DNA of 64,000 nt, taken from NCBI GenBank assembly GCA_022749815.1, contig JAKIWV010000004.1:186001-250000 (forward strand), given 5' to 3'. A program made the translations under genes and the position numbers. Below the pieces are notes generated by a model. That model saw only the letters and a program-made list of their open reading frames with translations. It did not search any database and was not told the origin of the DNA. Of the stretch, positions 26,396 to 35,756 are shown piece after piece. This DNA comes from Thermoplasmata archaeon. GTDB taxonomy: Archaea > Thermoplasmatota > Thermoplasmata > Lutacidiplasmatales > UBA184. Positions within the stretch are counted from its first letter, which is position 1. The number at the start of each line of letters is the position of its first letter.

Positions 26396-27025
26396 ATGCT
26401 CCTCGGGAGCGCCGTGCGCCCCTGGCTTGTGGTCATCGGCCTGCTCTTGCTCACCCTGGCGGCGGGCCTAGCCGCCTCACTCTACTTCGCCGCGCAGGGG
26501 AACCCGACGACCTCGACCACCGATACGGGCCCCACGACCTTCCTGATCGCCCCGAACGAGACGCAGACCCTGCTCATCTTCGGATTCAATGGAACGTCGG
26601 AGCAACTCAACCTCAGCTGGTCCTCGACCGGTGCAATTCAGTTCGTGCTGCAATCCCCCGCCGGATGTTCCGGGAGCTGCTGGACTACGTCGACCCTCGC
26701 AACGTGGCCGTCGAATTCGTCCGGGAACTGGAAGGGATCCGGCCCCTTCCACTACCCGCTCCTCTGCCAATTGAAGAATCTCGGGTTGCGGTCGGCGAGT
26801 GCCAGTGTCCACGCTCGCACGACAGCGACGAGTGCGACGCACCCCTCGCTCGGATTTGAGGTGATCCTCGGAGCCGGCGCGGCGGCCTTGTTCGCGGTCG
26901 GCGGCGTGGCGGTCTTTTTGGGCCTCTTCCTTCGAGGAAACCCCTACGGCCCTCCCCGTCCCCTAGCGCCTCGGTCGGCGGAGGATGTGGAAGAGCTCAT
27001 GAGAAACGACCGACCCGGTCACTGA
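26396..27025 (+). CDS. Membrane protein with extracellular domain
   Basis: A 209-residue protein with a hydrophobic helix at residues about 8-32, a roughly 115-residue exterior region rich in Thr/Ser with several N-x-S/T sites and a cysteine pair (CSGSC), and a second helix at about 155-180. A Pro/Arg cytoplasmic tail closes it. No family is recognised. Codon use is like its neighbours. It overlaps aIF5B by 7 nt in convergent orientation. Confidence 0.65.
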   Translation: MLLGSAVRPWLVVIGLLLLTLAAGLAASLYFAAQGNPTTSTTDTGPTTFLIAPNETQTLLIFGFNGTSEQLNLSWSSTGAIQFVLQSPAGCSGSCWTTSTLATWPSNSSGNWKGSGPFHYPLLCQLKNLGLRSASASVHARTTATSATHPSLGFEVILGAGAAALFAVGGVAVFLGLFLRGNPYGPPRPLAPRSAEDVEELMRNDRPGH

Positions 27026-28782
27026 CCCCAGAACGGCTGCGTGGCCCGGCGGATCTTGAGCACCTCATCCAGGACGGCGCGTTCCGTGTCCGACAGCGGG
27101 CGGTCCCGGAGCGCACGAGCGGAGGATTCGGGGATCGTCACGTACAGTACGTCCCCCTCGAGGAGGGTGCGCCCGACGGTGGCGCCCTCGATCGAGGCGG
27201 CGAGCTCGGCCCCCTCCTCCGCCTCCTTCACCGACTCGTTCTCCCGTTGAAGGCTGCGGAGAAGGCCGACCTCCTCACCACGGATCGACATCAGGCGAAC
27301 CCCGGGCCGGAGCTGACCAGAGAGGACCCGGATGCCGACGACCGCCGGCTTGGATCGTCGGAAGACGAAGCCTGGAAGGATCTTCAGCTTGGCCGGATGG
27401 ACGATCTCCTGACGCAACTCGACATCGAGTACCCGCTGGCGCTCCTCCCGCCACTTCCCGTACGCCTCGAGAAGCTGGTAGATCACCTCGCCCGAGAACA
27501 CTCGTACTTGGTCGCGAAGGGACTCCGGGACGGCATCGGGAAGGACGGGCACGTTGAACGCAAGGACGGCGCGGTGGGTCGCGTCCTGGACATCGGCCAT
27601 TCGGAGCACCATCGGGCGGTTGACGGGACCAATCTCGGCTACGTGGACCGGTATCGTGGCCGCCCGGCACTCGAAGGCCAATGCCTCGAGGCCGCCCAGC
27701 GTATCCGCCGCGAGCGCCACCCCGCTTTCCGCCAGCTCGGCGACCGGTTGCGCTTCTCGCGCGAGCTCGGAGAGAACCGCGGCTCGCTCCTCGGGGCTGC
27801 GAACGACTTTGATCAGGCCGCCGGGCAACGCCTTGTCGACCTCGGGCGCGACCACGAAAACGCCGGCAGCGGCCGACACCTCGGTCGCGCTCTGGAGCCG
27901 CTTCGAGGCCGCTACGCGACGCGTCGCGGTGGGCGGTGGCCGGTAGAGGCCCCGGATCCTGCTCGAGAACGGACCCGAGGTACCGGTGATGACGATCTCG
28001 TCGCCCACGTGGAGGCGACCCCGGTACACGATCACGCTCGCGACGGGACCAAGACCCCGTTGCTCGGACCGCTCGAGCACGGTGCCCTCGCCCACCGCGT
28101 CGACGAGCGCCAGCTCCTTCTCCAGAAAACGCTGCGACAGGCCGACGACCAAGGCCACGAGCTCGGCGACCCCGACGCCGGACTTGGCCGAGACCGGTAC
28201 TATCCCCACGTTGTGCGTGAAATCACTGACCCGGTCGTAGCGCTCGCTTGAGAAGTCCAGCCGGAGCAGCTCCTCGACCACCGAGTAGAGGTGGGTGTCG
28301 AGTGCTGTTTCATACTCCGCACCGCAGCGCTGGAGCTGCGTTTTGAGCGAGGCGTGGGCCGCCGGCTCCCGCCACCCGGGCACGAGATCCATCTTCGTGA
28401 GCGCCACTGCGAACGGGGTCTTCTCCCGGCGTAAGATCTGCACCGATTCCCGCGTCTGAGGCATCACTCCCTCGTTGACGTCGACGACAAGTACGGCCAG
28501 GTCGGCCAGCGCACCGCCGCGGCGGCGCATCAGCTCGAACGACCGATGGCCCGGCGTGTCGATCATCAGGAACCCCGGGATCGCCACTTGTTCGGGAGGG
28601 AGCAGTCCGTGGGATAGCCGAAGGAGGGTCTGACGGGGTACCTCGAAGGCGCCGATGTGCTGTGTGATGCCGCCGGCTTCGTGGGCGGCCCTCGTCGCGC
28701 CGGTGATTCGGTCGAGGAGGGTGGTCTTTCCGTGGTCCACATGACCGAGCAGCGAGACGATGGGCTGTCGTAGGTCGGTCAC
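27019..28782 (-). CDS. infB: Translation initiation factor aIF5B (IF-2)
   Basis: A 587-residue GTPase, normal size for archaeal IF5B. G-motifs: GHVDHGKTTLLD (G1), GGITQHIGA (G2), DTPGH (G3), TKMD (G4), SAKSG (G5). The rest corresponds to domains II-IV, including GFVFRRSKPAVVGIRVLSGQLRPG. It promotes ribosomal subunit joining and Met-tRNAi placement in the cytoplasm. No intein is present. It lies downstream of the Y-family polymerase on the same strand, 68 bp apart. Confidence 0.97.
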   Translation of the reverse strand: MTDLRQPIVSLLGHVDHGKTTLLDRITGATRAAHEAGGITQHIGAFEVPRQTLLRLSHGLLPPEQVAIPGFLMIDTPGHRSFELMRRRGGALADLAVLVVDVNEGVMPQTRESVQILRREKTPFAVALTKMDLVPGWREPAAHASLKTQLQRCGAEYETALDTHLYSVVEELLRLDFSSERYDRVSDFTHNVGIVPVSAKSGVGVAELVALVVGLSQRFLEKELALVDAVGEGTVLERSEQRGLGPVASVIVYRGRLHVGDEIVITGTSGPFSSRIRGLYRPPPTATRRVAASKRLQSATEVSAAAGVFVVAPEVDKALPGGLIKVVRSPEERAAVLSELAREAQPVAELAESGVALAADTLGGLEALAFECRAATIPVHVAEIGPVNRPMVLRMADVQDATHRAVLAFNVPVLPDAVPESLRDQVRVFSGEVIYQLLEAYGKWREERQRVLDVELRQEIVHPAKLKILPGFVFRRSKPAVVGIRVLSGQLRPGVRLMSIRGEEVGLLRSLQRENESVKEAEEGAELAASIEGATVGRTLLEGDVLYVTIPESSARALRDRPLSDTERAVLDEVLKIRRATQPFWGQ

Positions 28783-28850
28783 GCGGGCCGAGACCTGGCG
28801 AGTCGCTTTACCGTTTCGCCGGCCCGCGGTGGTCCCCCTCGGAAACGGGT

Positions 28851-29990
28851 CTACGGGGGCTCCGCCGGAACTGGCGGCTGAACACTTCTCCCCGCGGGCG
28901 GCAGCCGAATATACCGGTCGAGCCGGCGCTGTCGTCCGGTGCGCGGAGTCAGTCTCCCGAGCCGGATCGAGACGAGGCGGACCCTGCGATTGCGGCCCGC
29001 GCGCTCCTCCCGCATCAGCTCACCGAGCAGTCGAAGCCCCTCACGGAGGACGGGCTCGCTTCCCTCTTGAGCCGCACCCAGGGAGCGACCGCGTTGCACC
29101 TGCTGAAAATCCTCCCACCGGAGCCGAATCGTGACGGTCTCGTAACGCAACGCGTCGGCGTGGACCGATGCTGCGGCCTCCCGACCCAACGTACGGACAA
29201 TGTCGTCCAGGGTCGGGACGTCGCGGGTATCCTCGGCGAGGGTGCGGTCGGCGCTTCGCGACTTCGGAGACCCGACCTCGAGCTCGCCGGTCTCGTGAGG
29301 GGTGCCCGCGGCAAGGGCCCGGAGCTCTTCCCCAAAGCCTCCGAGCCGGCGCAGGACCGGTCGGGGGGCGACCGTGCGAAGGTCTCCGATCGTCTGCACC
29401 CCCAAACCCTCCAGGAGAGCCTGCGTCTTCGGACCCACGCCGGGGATCGCGCCGACCCCGAGAGGCGCGAGAAATTCGGCGGTCGCCTCAGGAGCGACGA
29501 CGCAGATGCCCCCCGGTTTGGCTCGGTCGGTGGCGATTTTGGCAACGACCCGGTAGACCGATGCACCGATCGATGCAGGAAGAGAGAGTTCAGACGAGAG
29601 ACGTTCCTGGATCGCGGCGGCCATGGAGCCCACCGCTTCGGGCGACGGCAGGTCAACAATCACCGCCGCCTCATCGATGCTGAAGGGAACCACATCGCCG
29701 CTGAACTGACCGAGTACACGGCGCACTTCGCGCGCAGCGGCCTCGTACTTGGAAAAATCCGGGGGCACCCACACAGCAGTGGGACAGAGAGCATGGGCCC
29801 GAGAGACGGGCATCGCGCTCCGGAGCCCGAATTTTCGCGCTTCGTAACTCGCCGATAATACCACGCCGCGGGAGCGACCCTCCCTAGGGTTCGGACCCAC
29901 GGCGACGGGTTGGCCCCGAAGGTCCGGCCGGTCGCGCAATTCACAAGAGACGTAGAACGCGTCCATGTCAACGTACAAGATCCAGCGCAT
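28851..29990 (-). CDS. dinB: Y-family DNA polymerase IV (Dpo4/DinB)
   Basis: A 379-residue translesion polymerase. The palm acidic residues are in YVDMDAFYVS (Asp8, Asp10) and FSIDEAAVIVD (Asp-Glu pair). Helix-hairpin-helix thumb elements read IPGVGPKTQALLEGLGVQTIGDLR, and the little-finger domain ends with VRLVSIRLGRL. The protein stops before a clear PCNA-binding box (the tail is Pro-rich, PPVPAEPP), though PIP boxes can be weak. It bypasses DNA lesions. ATG start; the next feature upstream is a poorly coding gap. Confidence 0.94.
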   Translation of the reverse strand: MRWILYVDMDAFYVSCELRDRPDLRGQPVAVGPNPREGRSRGVVLSASYEARKFGLRSAMPVSRAHALCPTAVWVPPDFSKYEAAAREVRRVLGQFSGDVVPFSIDEAAVIVDLPSPEAVGSMAAAIQERLSSELSLPASIGASVYRVVAKIATDRAKPGGICVVAPEATAEFLAPLGVGAIPGVGPKTQALLEGLGVQTIGDLRTVAPRPVLRRLGGFGEELRALAAGTPHETGELEVGSPKSRSADRTLAEDTRDVPTLDDIVRTLGREAAASVHADALRYETVTIRLRWEDFQQVQRGRSLGAAQEGSEPVLREGLRLLGELMREERAGRNRRVRLVSIRLGRLTPRTGRQRRLDRYIRLPPAGRSVQPPVPAEPP

Positions 29991-30301
29991 CGTTGGCTGA
30001 ACGAACGTCGCAGGCGCTTAGCCTCAGGGGGGAGGCAATGAAACGGTGGGCCGAGCCCATGAACGGACGACATCGGCCGACCTCGACGTCGACGGACCGA
30101 AGCTCGGGGCTCGTGTGGGGCGTTCACGAATCGTCTCCCAGGAAAACGGAAGGGACCGTACGGTCAGAGTTCGATCCAATGGGTCGCGCGGCCAAGGGCT
30201 CGTTCGTGCGCCTCGCGCTGGTGGGTTTTTGATGGCGACTTGTCTACGGAGAACAGATGCCACGGCCTCGCGCACCGATCCGGGCCCGATGGGTCCAAGA
30301 C
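29991..30301. other. Intergenic gap without a supported gene
   Basis: This 311-bp stretch lies between dinB and a short ORF. Several overlapping open frames exist, but they are Arg/Ser-rich with no recognisable family. I see no RNA gene, and only a T-run at 30226-30230. Confidence 0.4.
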
Positions 30302-30487
30302 ATGGCGGAGAACCGCGACGCCCAAGACCTCCGCGAACAGTTGGGCCGGAAGGACCTAAACGACGACCCGGGAACGCGCGACGTCGACAACGACCCTGGC
30401 CGACGGGAACTCGAGAAGCTCAGCGCGAGACCGACGACGCCGCAGGTCCTCGGTGTCTCCAGCTCGATCTCGGGAGGCCTCTCCTGA
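30302..30487 (+). CDS. Small charged hypothetical protein
   Basis: A 61-residue protein, strongly acidic and Asp/Arg-rich (NDDPGTRDVDNDPGRRELEKL), with a Ser/Gly tail. It is supported mainly by codon use: third positions are mostly C or G as in neighbouring genes, while the overlapping frames are not. No ribosome-binding site is obvious and no family is recognised. It may be a disordered or stress-type protein, or a spurious ORF. Confidence 0.4.
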   Translation: MAENRDAQDLREQLGRKDLNDDPGTRDVDNDPGRRELEKLSARPTTPQVLGVSSSISGGLS

Positions 30488-30781
30488 CCAGGGCGCCCCG
30501 GCAGAGGGCCCAGCGCGCTCAAGAAGGTCCCTGCGCGACGCAATAGCGGGCCGGGTGTTGGCCGACCCGGTGGTGTCGGATGTTGACCTCAGGTTTTCCG
30601 TTTCATCCCCGGGCAAAGACTCTCGGGGTTCGAGGCGAGACTGAAGTACCGAGTCCCGGAAGGGAAGCTAGAGAAGGCCCTCAACTCTCCCCCTGTCGCC
30701 CGAATTGCTAATGTTACGCCTCGAACTCCTGTCGCCTGCAGGGAATCCTCAAGATTCTGAACCAGGGATGGCCGGAGTTCG

Positions 30782-32380
30782 ATGAAGGTCGCGGAGCTCG
30801 TAGTGAAGGCCCTCGAGAACGAGAACGTGTCGACGGTGTTCGGGATCCCCGGCGAGGAAAACATCGAGCTGATGGAGGCGCTCGGCTCGAGCGCGATCCG
30901 GTTTGTCCTCACCCGGCACGAACAAGGGGCCGCGTTCATGGCGGACGTCTATGGCCGGCTGGCCGGACGGGCTGGCGTCTGCGTCGCGACATTGGGCCCG
31001 GGCGCCACCAATCTCGTCACGGGAGTGGCGGACGCGTACCTTGACCGGGCGCCGTTAGTCGCGATCACAGCGCAGGAGGATCTTTCGCTCATTCACCGGG
31101 AGTCGCACCAGTACATTGACGTGCTCCAGCTCTTCGACCCGATCACGAAGTGGAACGCTCGTATCGAGAACCCGCGGGTGACTGCGGAGGCGGTCCGGAA
31201 GGGGTTCAAGATCGCGCAAACGGAGAAGCCCGGACCGACACATCTGGAGTTGCCCTCCGACATCGCCGAGGCGGAAACCGCCGACCATCCGATTCCATGG
31301 GAACGCACCCGGCGCCCGTCGCCCGACCGACCGAGCCTAGACCGGGCCGCCGAGCTCATTCTTCACTCCAACGCACCCATCCTCCTTGCCGGGAACGGGG
31401 TGATTCGCGGCGACGCTTCTACTGAGCTCACGAGATTTGCCGAGACACTTCGGATTCCCGTCGCGCTCACGCTGATGTGCAAGGGAGGCATTCCCTGGGA
31501 TTCCCCGATGAACCTGTTCGCCCTCGCGCGCCCGGAGCTCGACTACCGGACCCTCGGCTTCGATCAGGCGGACCTCGTGGTCTGCGTCGGCTATGACCTG
31601 GTCGAGTACGACCCCAAGCACTGGAATCCTCGAGCGGACCAGCGAATCGTTCACATCGATTTTACCCCCGCTGAGGTCTCATCGCACTATGTTCCTGCGG
31701 TCGAGATCGTCGCGGACATTCGCGAGTCCCTTCAGCTGCTACGGGAACGAATCCCGACCCCCAAGGACGACCGCCGGGTCTCGTCCCTCCGCGAACCCCT
31801 TCTCCTCGGACTCGCAGAAGGCCGCGACCTACCGGACGGACGATCGGACCCTCGCCGCATCCTGCACGAACTGAGAACGGCGCTCGACCCGGAGGACATC
31901 GTCATCAGCGATGTGGGGGCGCACAAGCTCTGGCTTGGCCGTTTCTTCCCTGCGTACCGACCAAACACCGTGATCATCTCCAACGGGCTCGCCTCGATGG
32001 GGATCGCGTTGCCGGGGGGCGTTGCGGCAGCGATCCTCTACCCCGGCCGTCACGTGGTGACCGTCAGCGGCGATGGCGGTTTCCTGATGAACGTCCAAGA
32101 GCTCGAGACGGCACGCCGGGAAGGTTGCCCGACGACGAACATCGTGTTCCGGGATAACGGCTTGGGGAGCATCCGCATCAAACAGCTCGCGAAAGCCGGC
32201 CGAACCTTTGGCACGGAGTTCGGGAACCCGGACCTGGTCCGGCTCGCGGAGTCGTTCGGTGCTCGAGGATTCCGGGCGACCAATCCGCGCGAGTTTGCCA
32301 GCCTCCTGCACGAGGCGATCGACTCGAAGGCTCCCTCCGTGGTGGACGTGCCGATCGATTACACGGCGAATCCGTTCTAA
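30782..32380 (+). CDS. Acetolactate synthase-like ThDP enzyme
   Basis: A 532-residue thiamine-diphosphate enzyme. The N-terminal PYR domain has VFGIPGEENIELMEAL and the activating Glu in TRHEQGAAFMADVYGRL. The central domain has GNGVIRG. The C-terminal PP domain has the ThDP motif VSGDGGFLMNVQELETA followed by VFRDNGLGSIRIKQ. Within the family this looks most like catabolic acetolactate synthase (AlsS) because of the QELETA and D-N-G-x-G pattern. It would condense two pyruvates to acetolactate. No small regulatory subunit is adjacent, which also fits AlsS-type enzymes, though other ThDP lyases remain possible. Confidence 0.85.
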   Translation: MKVAELVVKALENENVSTVFGIPGEENIELMEALGSSAIRFVLTRHEQGAAFMADVYGRLAGRAGVCVATLGPGATNLVTGVADAYLDRAPLVAITAQEDLSLIHRESHQYIDVLQLFDPITKWNARIENPRVTAEAVRKGFKIAQTEKPGPTHLELPSDIAEAETADHPIPWERTRRPSPDRPSLDRAAELILHSNAPILLAGNGVIRGDASTELTRFAETLRIPVALTLMCKGGIPWDSPMNLFALARPELDYRTLGFDQADLVVCVGYDLVEYDPKHWNPRADQRIVHIDFTPAEVSSHYVPAVEIVADIRESLQLLRERIPTPKDDRRVSSLREPLLLGLAEGRDLPDGRSDPRRILHELRTALDPEDIVISDVGAHKLWLGRFFPAYRPNTVIISNGLASMGIALPGGVAAAILYPGRHVVTVSGDGGFLMNVQELETARREGCPTTNIVFRDNGLGSIRIKQLAKAGRTFGTEFGNPDLVRLAESFGARGFRATNPREFASLLHEAIDSKAPSVVDVPIDYTANPF

Positions 32381-32653
32381 GCCGTACGTGTCGACCGTTC
32401 GGGAGACTCGATGCCCCGCGCTCCTTTCGGAATTTCGATGGGCGACCGTCCACCTCCTCGTCGAGCAATATAGGACCGTAGGGCCGCAGGCAGGATCGAC
32501 TGATTCTCTGCCGCCCCCGTCGGGCAATTTTCGTTAGAGATCCTCCCACCGGCCGTCCCCGGAAGAGTCTACCTGAAGGCACCGGTGCATCGGACATGGA
32601 ACCGGTGTCGGAGGCCGTTCGCCTATACCGGAGGGGCATCGAACGGGGGGGTC

Positions 32654-33379
32654 TCAGAAAGAACTTCCGAAATCGACGGCCTTCGCGTCGACCCGAAGGC
32701 CGGTCGGGGTGATCTGATAGGGCTGTACGCTCCGGCTGTGCGCCGTCCGTCGCATCTTGAGCACGCGGAGCGCGAGCCCGACCCGATGCCCGTCCTGTGC
32801 CGTGCTGTAGCCGAGCAGAATGACCCCGTCGGCCACGTATTCCGATAGTCCGTCCCGGCTGGTCTCGGGATGGAGGGGATTGGCCTCCGCAGTGAAGATG
32901 GTGGTAGCTCCCGCGCCGCGACACGCTGCGGCCAATGTGAACAATGTGTTCCGGCGCCCACTCTCGGTATCGCTCAGCATGTTGAGGAGTGAGACGGAGT
33001 CGACGACGATGCGCTTGACCCCGAAGCTCGCCAGTTCTTTGGGAAGCTCGCTCTCGATCCGGTGGAGGTTCCGGTCCGTCTCCTTGGGGTCGAGCCGGAA
33101 GAACCGGAGCGACTGCTTCTGGAGCGCCTCCTCGACCGGCCAGCCGAACTGCCGAGCGGAATCACCCAGCGCCTGCGCATCCTCTTCGAGCGAGAGGAAG
33201 AGTCCCTTTTCCCCTTCGGCCAGACCGGCGAACAGGAACTGAAGGCCGAAGCAGGTCTTCCCGGTTCCCGCGAGGCCGGTGAGGAGCACGACATGTCCCG
33301 CCGGAAACCCTCCGCCGAGCATCTCATCCAGCCCGGCGATTCCGGTGGTCACTCGCCGGACAACCTCAGATCCGCTCAT
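32654..33379 (-). CDS. KaiC/RadA-like ATPase, intact P-loop
   Basis: A 241-residue single-domain RecA-superfamily protein. Walker A is GLAGTGKTCFGLQFL (residues about 35-49), preceded by GIAGLDEMLGGGFPAGHVVLLTG. Walker B-like IVVDSVSLL and the closing LRVLKMRRTAHSRSVQPYQITPTGLRV are typical of archaeal KaiC-like (RAD55-family) proteins. Such proteins are thought to act in signal transduction rather than recombination. It follows the degenerate paralogue at 33366, overlapping it by 14 nt, so the two are very likely co-translated. Confidence 0.88.
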   Translation of the reverse strand: MSGSEVVRRVTTGIAGLDEMLGGGFPAGHVVLLTGLAGTGKTCFGLQFLFAGLAEGEKGLFLSLEEDAQALGDSARQFGWPVEEALQKQSLRFFRLDPKETDRNLHRIESELPKELASFGVKRIVVDSVSLLNMLSDTESGRRNTLFTLAAACRGAGATTIFTAEANPLHPETSRDGLSEYVADGVILLGYSTAQDGHRVGLALRVLKMRRTAHSRSVQPYQITPTGLRVDAKAVDFGSSF

Positions 33380-34286
33380 ACTGGGTGGTCACCAGTCCTG
33401 TCAGCGCGCTGACCCGTATCACGAATCGTCCCTGCTGCTCGTGGGGGACGTGGGCAAGGACCGGCATGAACTTCTCGATCAACATCGTCCGCTGGCGGCT
33501 CGAGCGCATTGGATGGCTCGTCCAGGTGAACGAAAGCACCCCGTCCACCGAGTCCGCGAGCGCCTGTTCCGTGGCCGTCGGTGCCACCCCCCGAGAGAGA
33601 AGGAGATAGATCACGCCTCCCCATTCTTTGGCCCGCCGCCGCAGGCCTTTGACGAGCGTCAGGATCGCTTCTGTGTCCAGGCTCCGCCGAACGAGGAGGT
33701 CGGTAAGGGAGTCTACGATCACGACGTTGCCGTTTCCGTCTTTCTCTACTGCGCGGACAATCCCCTCGAGGGGATCGCTGGCCCCCAGAGTGGCGCCCGG
33801 CTCGGCGAGTTGCGCCAACAACGGCGCCGACGTCTGCGCCCAGTTCCGGGGGACTACGGTGTCGGAGAAGTAGATCGAGGAGAGGTCGTGGAATGTCAAA
33901 TGGCGAACGAACGAGGCGTAGTGGCTCGGCTCGAATGAGATCTCCACCTCGCGAACGACCTGTTCCTCCGATCGGGTCAAGCTGACGTAGACGACATTGG
34001 CCGGGTAGACGAAGTTCCCCTTGACGCTCCCGAGATAGAAGCGATGGAGACGTTCTGCATCGAAGGAGAACATGAGGTGCGTGGCCGATGTGAGGGCGAA
34101 CTCTTGGTGCCCAGCGCCGGCTTCCCCCACTAGCAGGACCACGGAGCCGACCGGAAATCCCCCCGCAACGGAATCGAAATCCCCCACTCCAGTGGGGATC
34201 CGGACATCCTTCGGTGAGCTCGTGGCGATCCGAGGGGACGGAAGCGAGGATAGGGGGACCGGACTCGCTGAAAGCTGGGCGGTCAT
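33366..34286 (-). CDS. KaiC-like protein with degenerate Walker A
   Basis: A 306-residue RecA-like protein. The entry to the fold, IPTGVGDFDSVAGGFPVGSVVLLVG, matches its downstream partner, but the P-loop reads GEAGAGHQEFA, with the Lys-Thr/Ser replaced by His-Gln. Walker B-like VVIVDSLTDLLV remains. It likely cannot hydrolyse ATP and may be a regulatory or scaffold partner of the active ATPase encoded immediately downstream. Similar P-loop-less members are known in haloarchaea and methanogens. Confidence 0.8.
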   Translation of the reverse strand: MTAQLSASPVPLSSLPSPRIATSSPKDVRIPTGVGDFDSVAGGFPVGSVVLLVGEAGAGHQEFALTSATHLMFSFDAERLHRFYLGSVKGNFVYPANVVYVSLTRSEEQVVREVEISFEPSHYASFVRHLTFHDLSSIYFSDTVVPRNWAQTSAPLLAQLAEPGATLGASDPLEGIVRAVEKDGNGNVVIVDSLTDLLVRRSLDTEAILTLVKGLRRRAKEWGGVIYLLLSRGVAPTATEQALADSVDGVLSFTWTSHPMRSSRQRTMLIEKFMPVLAHVPHEQQGRFVIRVSALTGLVTTQYERI

Positions 34287-34361
34287 TCGGGTCCCGGAAC
34301 CAACCCGTCGACCGCGGGGCCCGGTATTAGAACCCTCTTCTTTACTGGCGCGTCGGCGCCG

Positions 34362-35699
34362 CTACGGAGGCTCCGAACGGGCTTCGGCGCCCCGCTTCAT
34401 GAACTCGCGCAGAAGCACGGTCGCATAGGTTCCTCGAGGTAGATTGAACGTGAATCGAAGCGCGAAGTCAGACCCCGTTGCGTCCGATTGGATCAGTATG
34501 GGCGGAGCCGGGCACCAGAACGGTCGCCAGTTTCCGGAACTCGCCAGGTCCGGAGTGGCGGGCAAGCGGAACCCGTCTCGACTGGCCTCATCCTCCTTCA
34601 AGAGCGCCTCGAAGAGCTCTCCTCCTTCTCCGCTGAGCAAGGGCGTGGCATAACCGACCAATGGTCCCACCAGACGGGCCTTCCCCTCCGACACGAGAGT
34701 ACGGGCTTCTGGCAGGTTGTCGGTTGTTACGGGCACGGGATCCTTCCCGGGGAAGGTGCCATCCCGTGCGATGCGCAGGAGCCAGTCGCCGGCCTCAGGG
34801 TGCAGTAGGGAGAGGCCGGCTCTGTACCTCCGGGACAAGTACCGATTGAACAGATGGGCTTGGTACGCGTGGACGAACAGGGTCCGGAGGGGTCGGCCGA
34901 GGGCTCGGAGCGCTCGCTCGGAGGAATTCCCCCGCGCCAAGTGATCCAGAAGTTGACGCTCGAACCGGAGCGCGGGAGGGAATTCCTCGAGTGCACGTAC
35001 TGGGTCGTGGTGCGCCGCGTAGGCGAGACGGGCGGCTCCGCCCAAGGGCGTCTCGCCGGGCGGGATGGCACAGAGATAGATCTGGACCGCCCGGTCCACG
35101 TCTCCGCGCACGAGGGCCTGCCCCACAGAATGAGTGATCGGGCGGACCTCGCCAAAGCGCTGAGCGCCGAAGAAATTAGGGAACCCATGCTCGGCGGCGA
35201 GCTCGGAACGGATCTGCTGGCTTCGTTCCACGGCCTCCGGGGCACTCCCGGGGATCTCCCGAAGACGGAGGTCGAACCGGTTGCCATAATGATGGCCGAG
35301 TACCAACTCTTCTCGGGCGCGGTAGGCCTCTCGGACTTGGACGTTGGGAATCGCGATGGCCCCGGGGGCGGGCAGTGGGCCGCGATACGACAGGATCCGC
35401 TCGGCGACGGCTCGGCGGTCCTTCGTGCCGGCCCATCGAATGGCGTGGGCGGGCAATCCGAGCTGGTGTGCCAGTCGGGCCGTGAGCTCGTGCTGCTCCC
35501 ACCCTCGGCTCTCGACTCGAAGTATCGTGATGGGGCCATTGGGGTCGGGCACGGGGTAGGCGGACAATTCTTGGACGTTGAAGTCGGTTGGATCGCGCTT
35601 GAGCCGGCCTCCGAGGCCCCGCGCCTGGGTGCTGTAAAACTCGAGCCCGAGGAAGCGTTCATCTTCCGGCGGGACCCATCGACCTAGCGCCACGGACAC
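34362..35699 (-). CDS. truD: tRNA pseudouridine synthase TruD
   Basis: A 445-residue enzyme. Catalytic motif AGTKDRRAVAERILSYRG carries the nucleophilic Asp; NFFGAQRFGEVRPITHSVGQALVRGD is the second TruD signature, and AYQAHLFNRYLSRR the third. The archaeal-type TRUD insertion follows. It isomerises uridine-13 in tRNA D-arms. The ATG at 35699 sits opposite a 7-bp inverted repeat shared with the divergent gene at 35757. Confidence 0.95.
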   Translation of the reverse strand: MSVALGRWVPPEDERFLGLEFYSTQARGLGGRLKRDPTDFNVQELSAYPVPDPNGPITILRVESRGWEQHELTARLAHQLGLPAHAIRWAGTKDRRAVAERILSYRGPLPAPGAIAIPNVQVREAYRAREELVLGHHYGNRFDLRLREIPGSAPEAVERSQQIRSELAAEHGFPNFFGAQRFGEVRPITHSVGQALVRGDVDRAVQIYLCAIPPGETPLGGAARLAYAAHHDPVRALEEFPPALRFERQLLDHLARGNSSERALRALGRPLRTLFVHAYQAHLFNRYLSRRYRAGLSLLHPEAGDWLLRIARDGTFPGKDPVPVTTDNLPEARTLVSEGKARLVGPLVGYATPLLSGEGGELFEALLKEDEASRDGFRLPATPDLASSGNWRPFWCPAPPILIQSDATGSDFALRFTFNLPRGTYATVLLREFMKRGAEARSEPP

Positions 35700-35732
35700 G
35701 ACGGGGCGTCACCACAAGGGAGATAGCCCCAC

Positions 35733-35747
35733 CGTACGGTCCGTACG
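35733..35747. promoter_or_regulatory. Inverted repeat between divergent genes
   Basis: CGTACGG-T-CCGTACG, a perfect 7-bp inverted repeat around one base, 10 bp before ATG 35757 and 34 bp before the truD start. Its placement would suit an operator for either gene, but no dedicated regulator is adjacent. Confidence 0.4.
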
Positions 35748-35756
35748 CGTAGCGAC

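Noticed and set aside
30580-30760. Possible gene remnant reading FEARLKYRVPEGKLEKAL
   Set aside because: Protein-like for about 40 codons but with no start codon and a nearby stop upstream; too little to call even a pseudogene.
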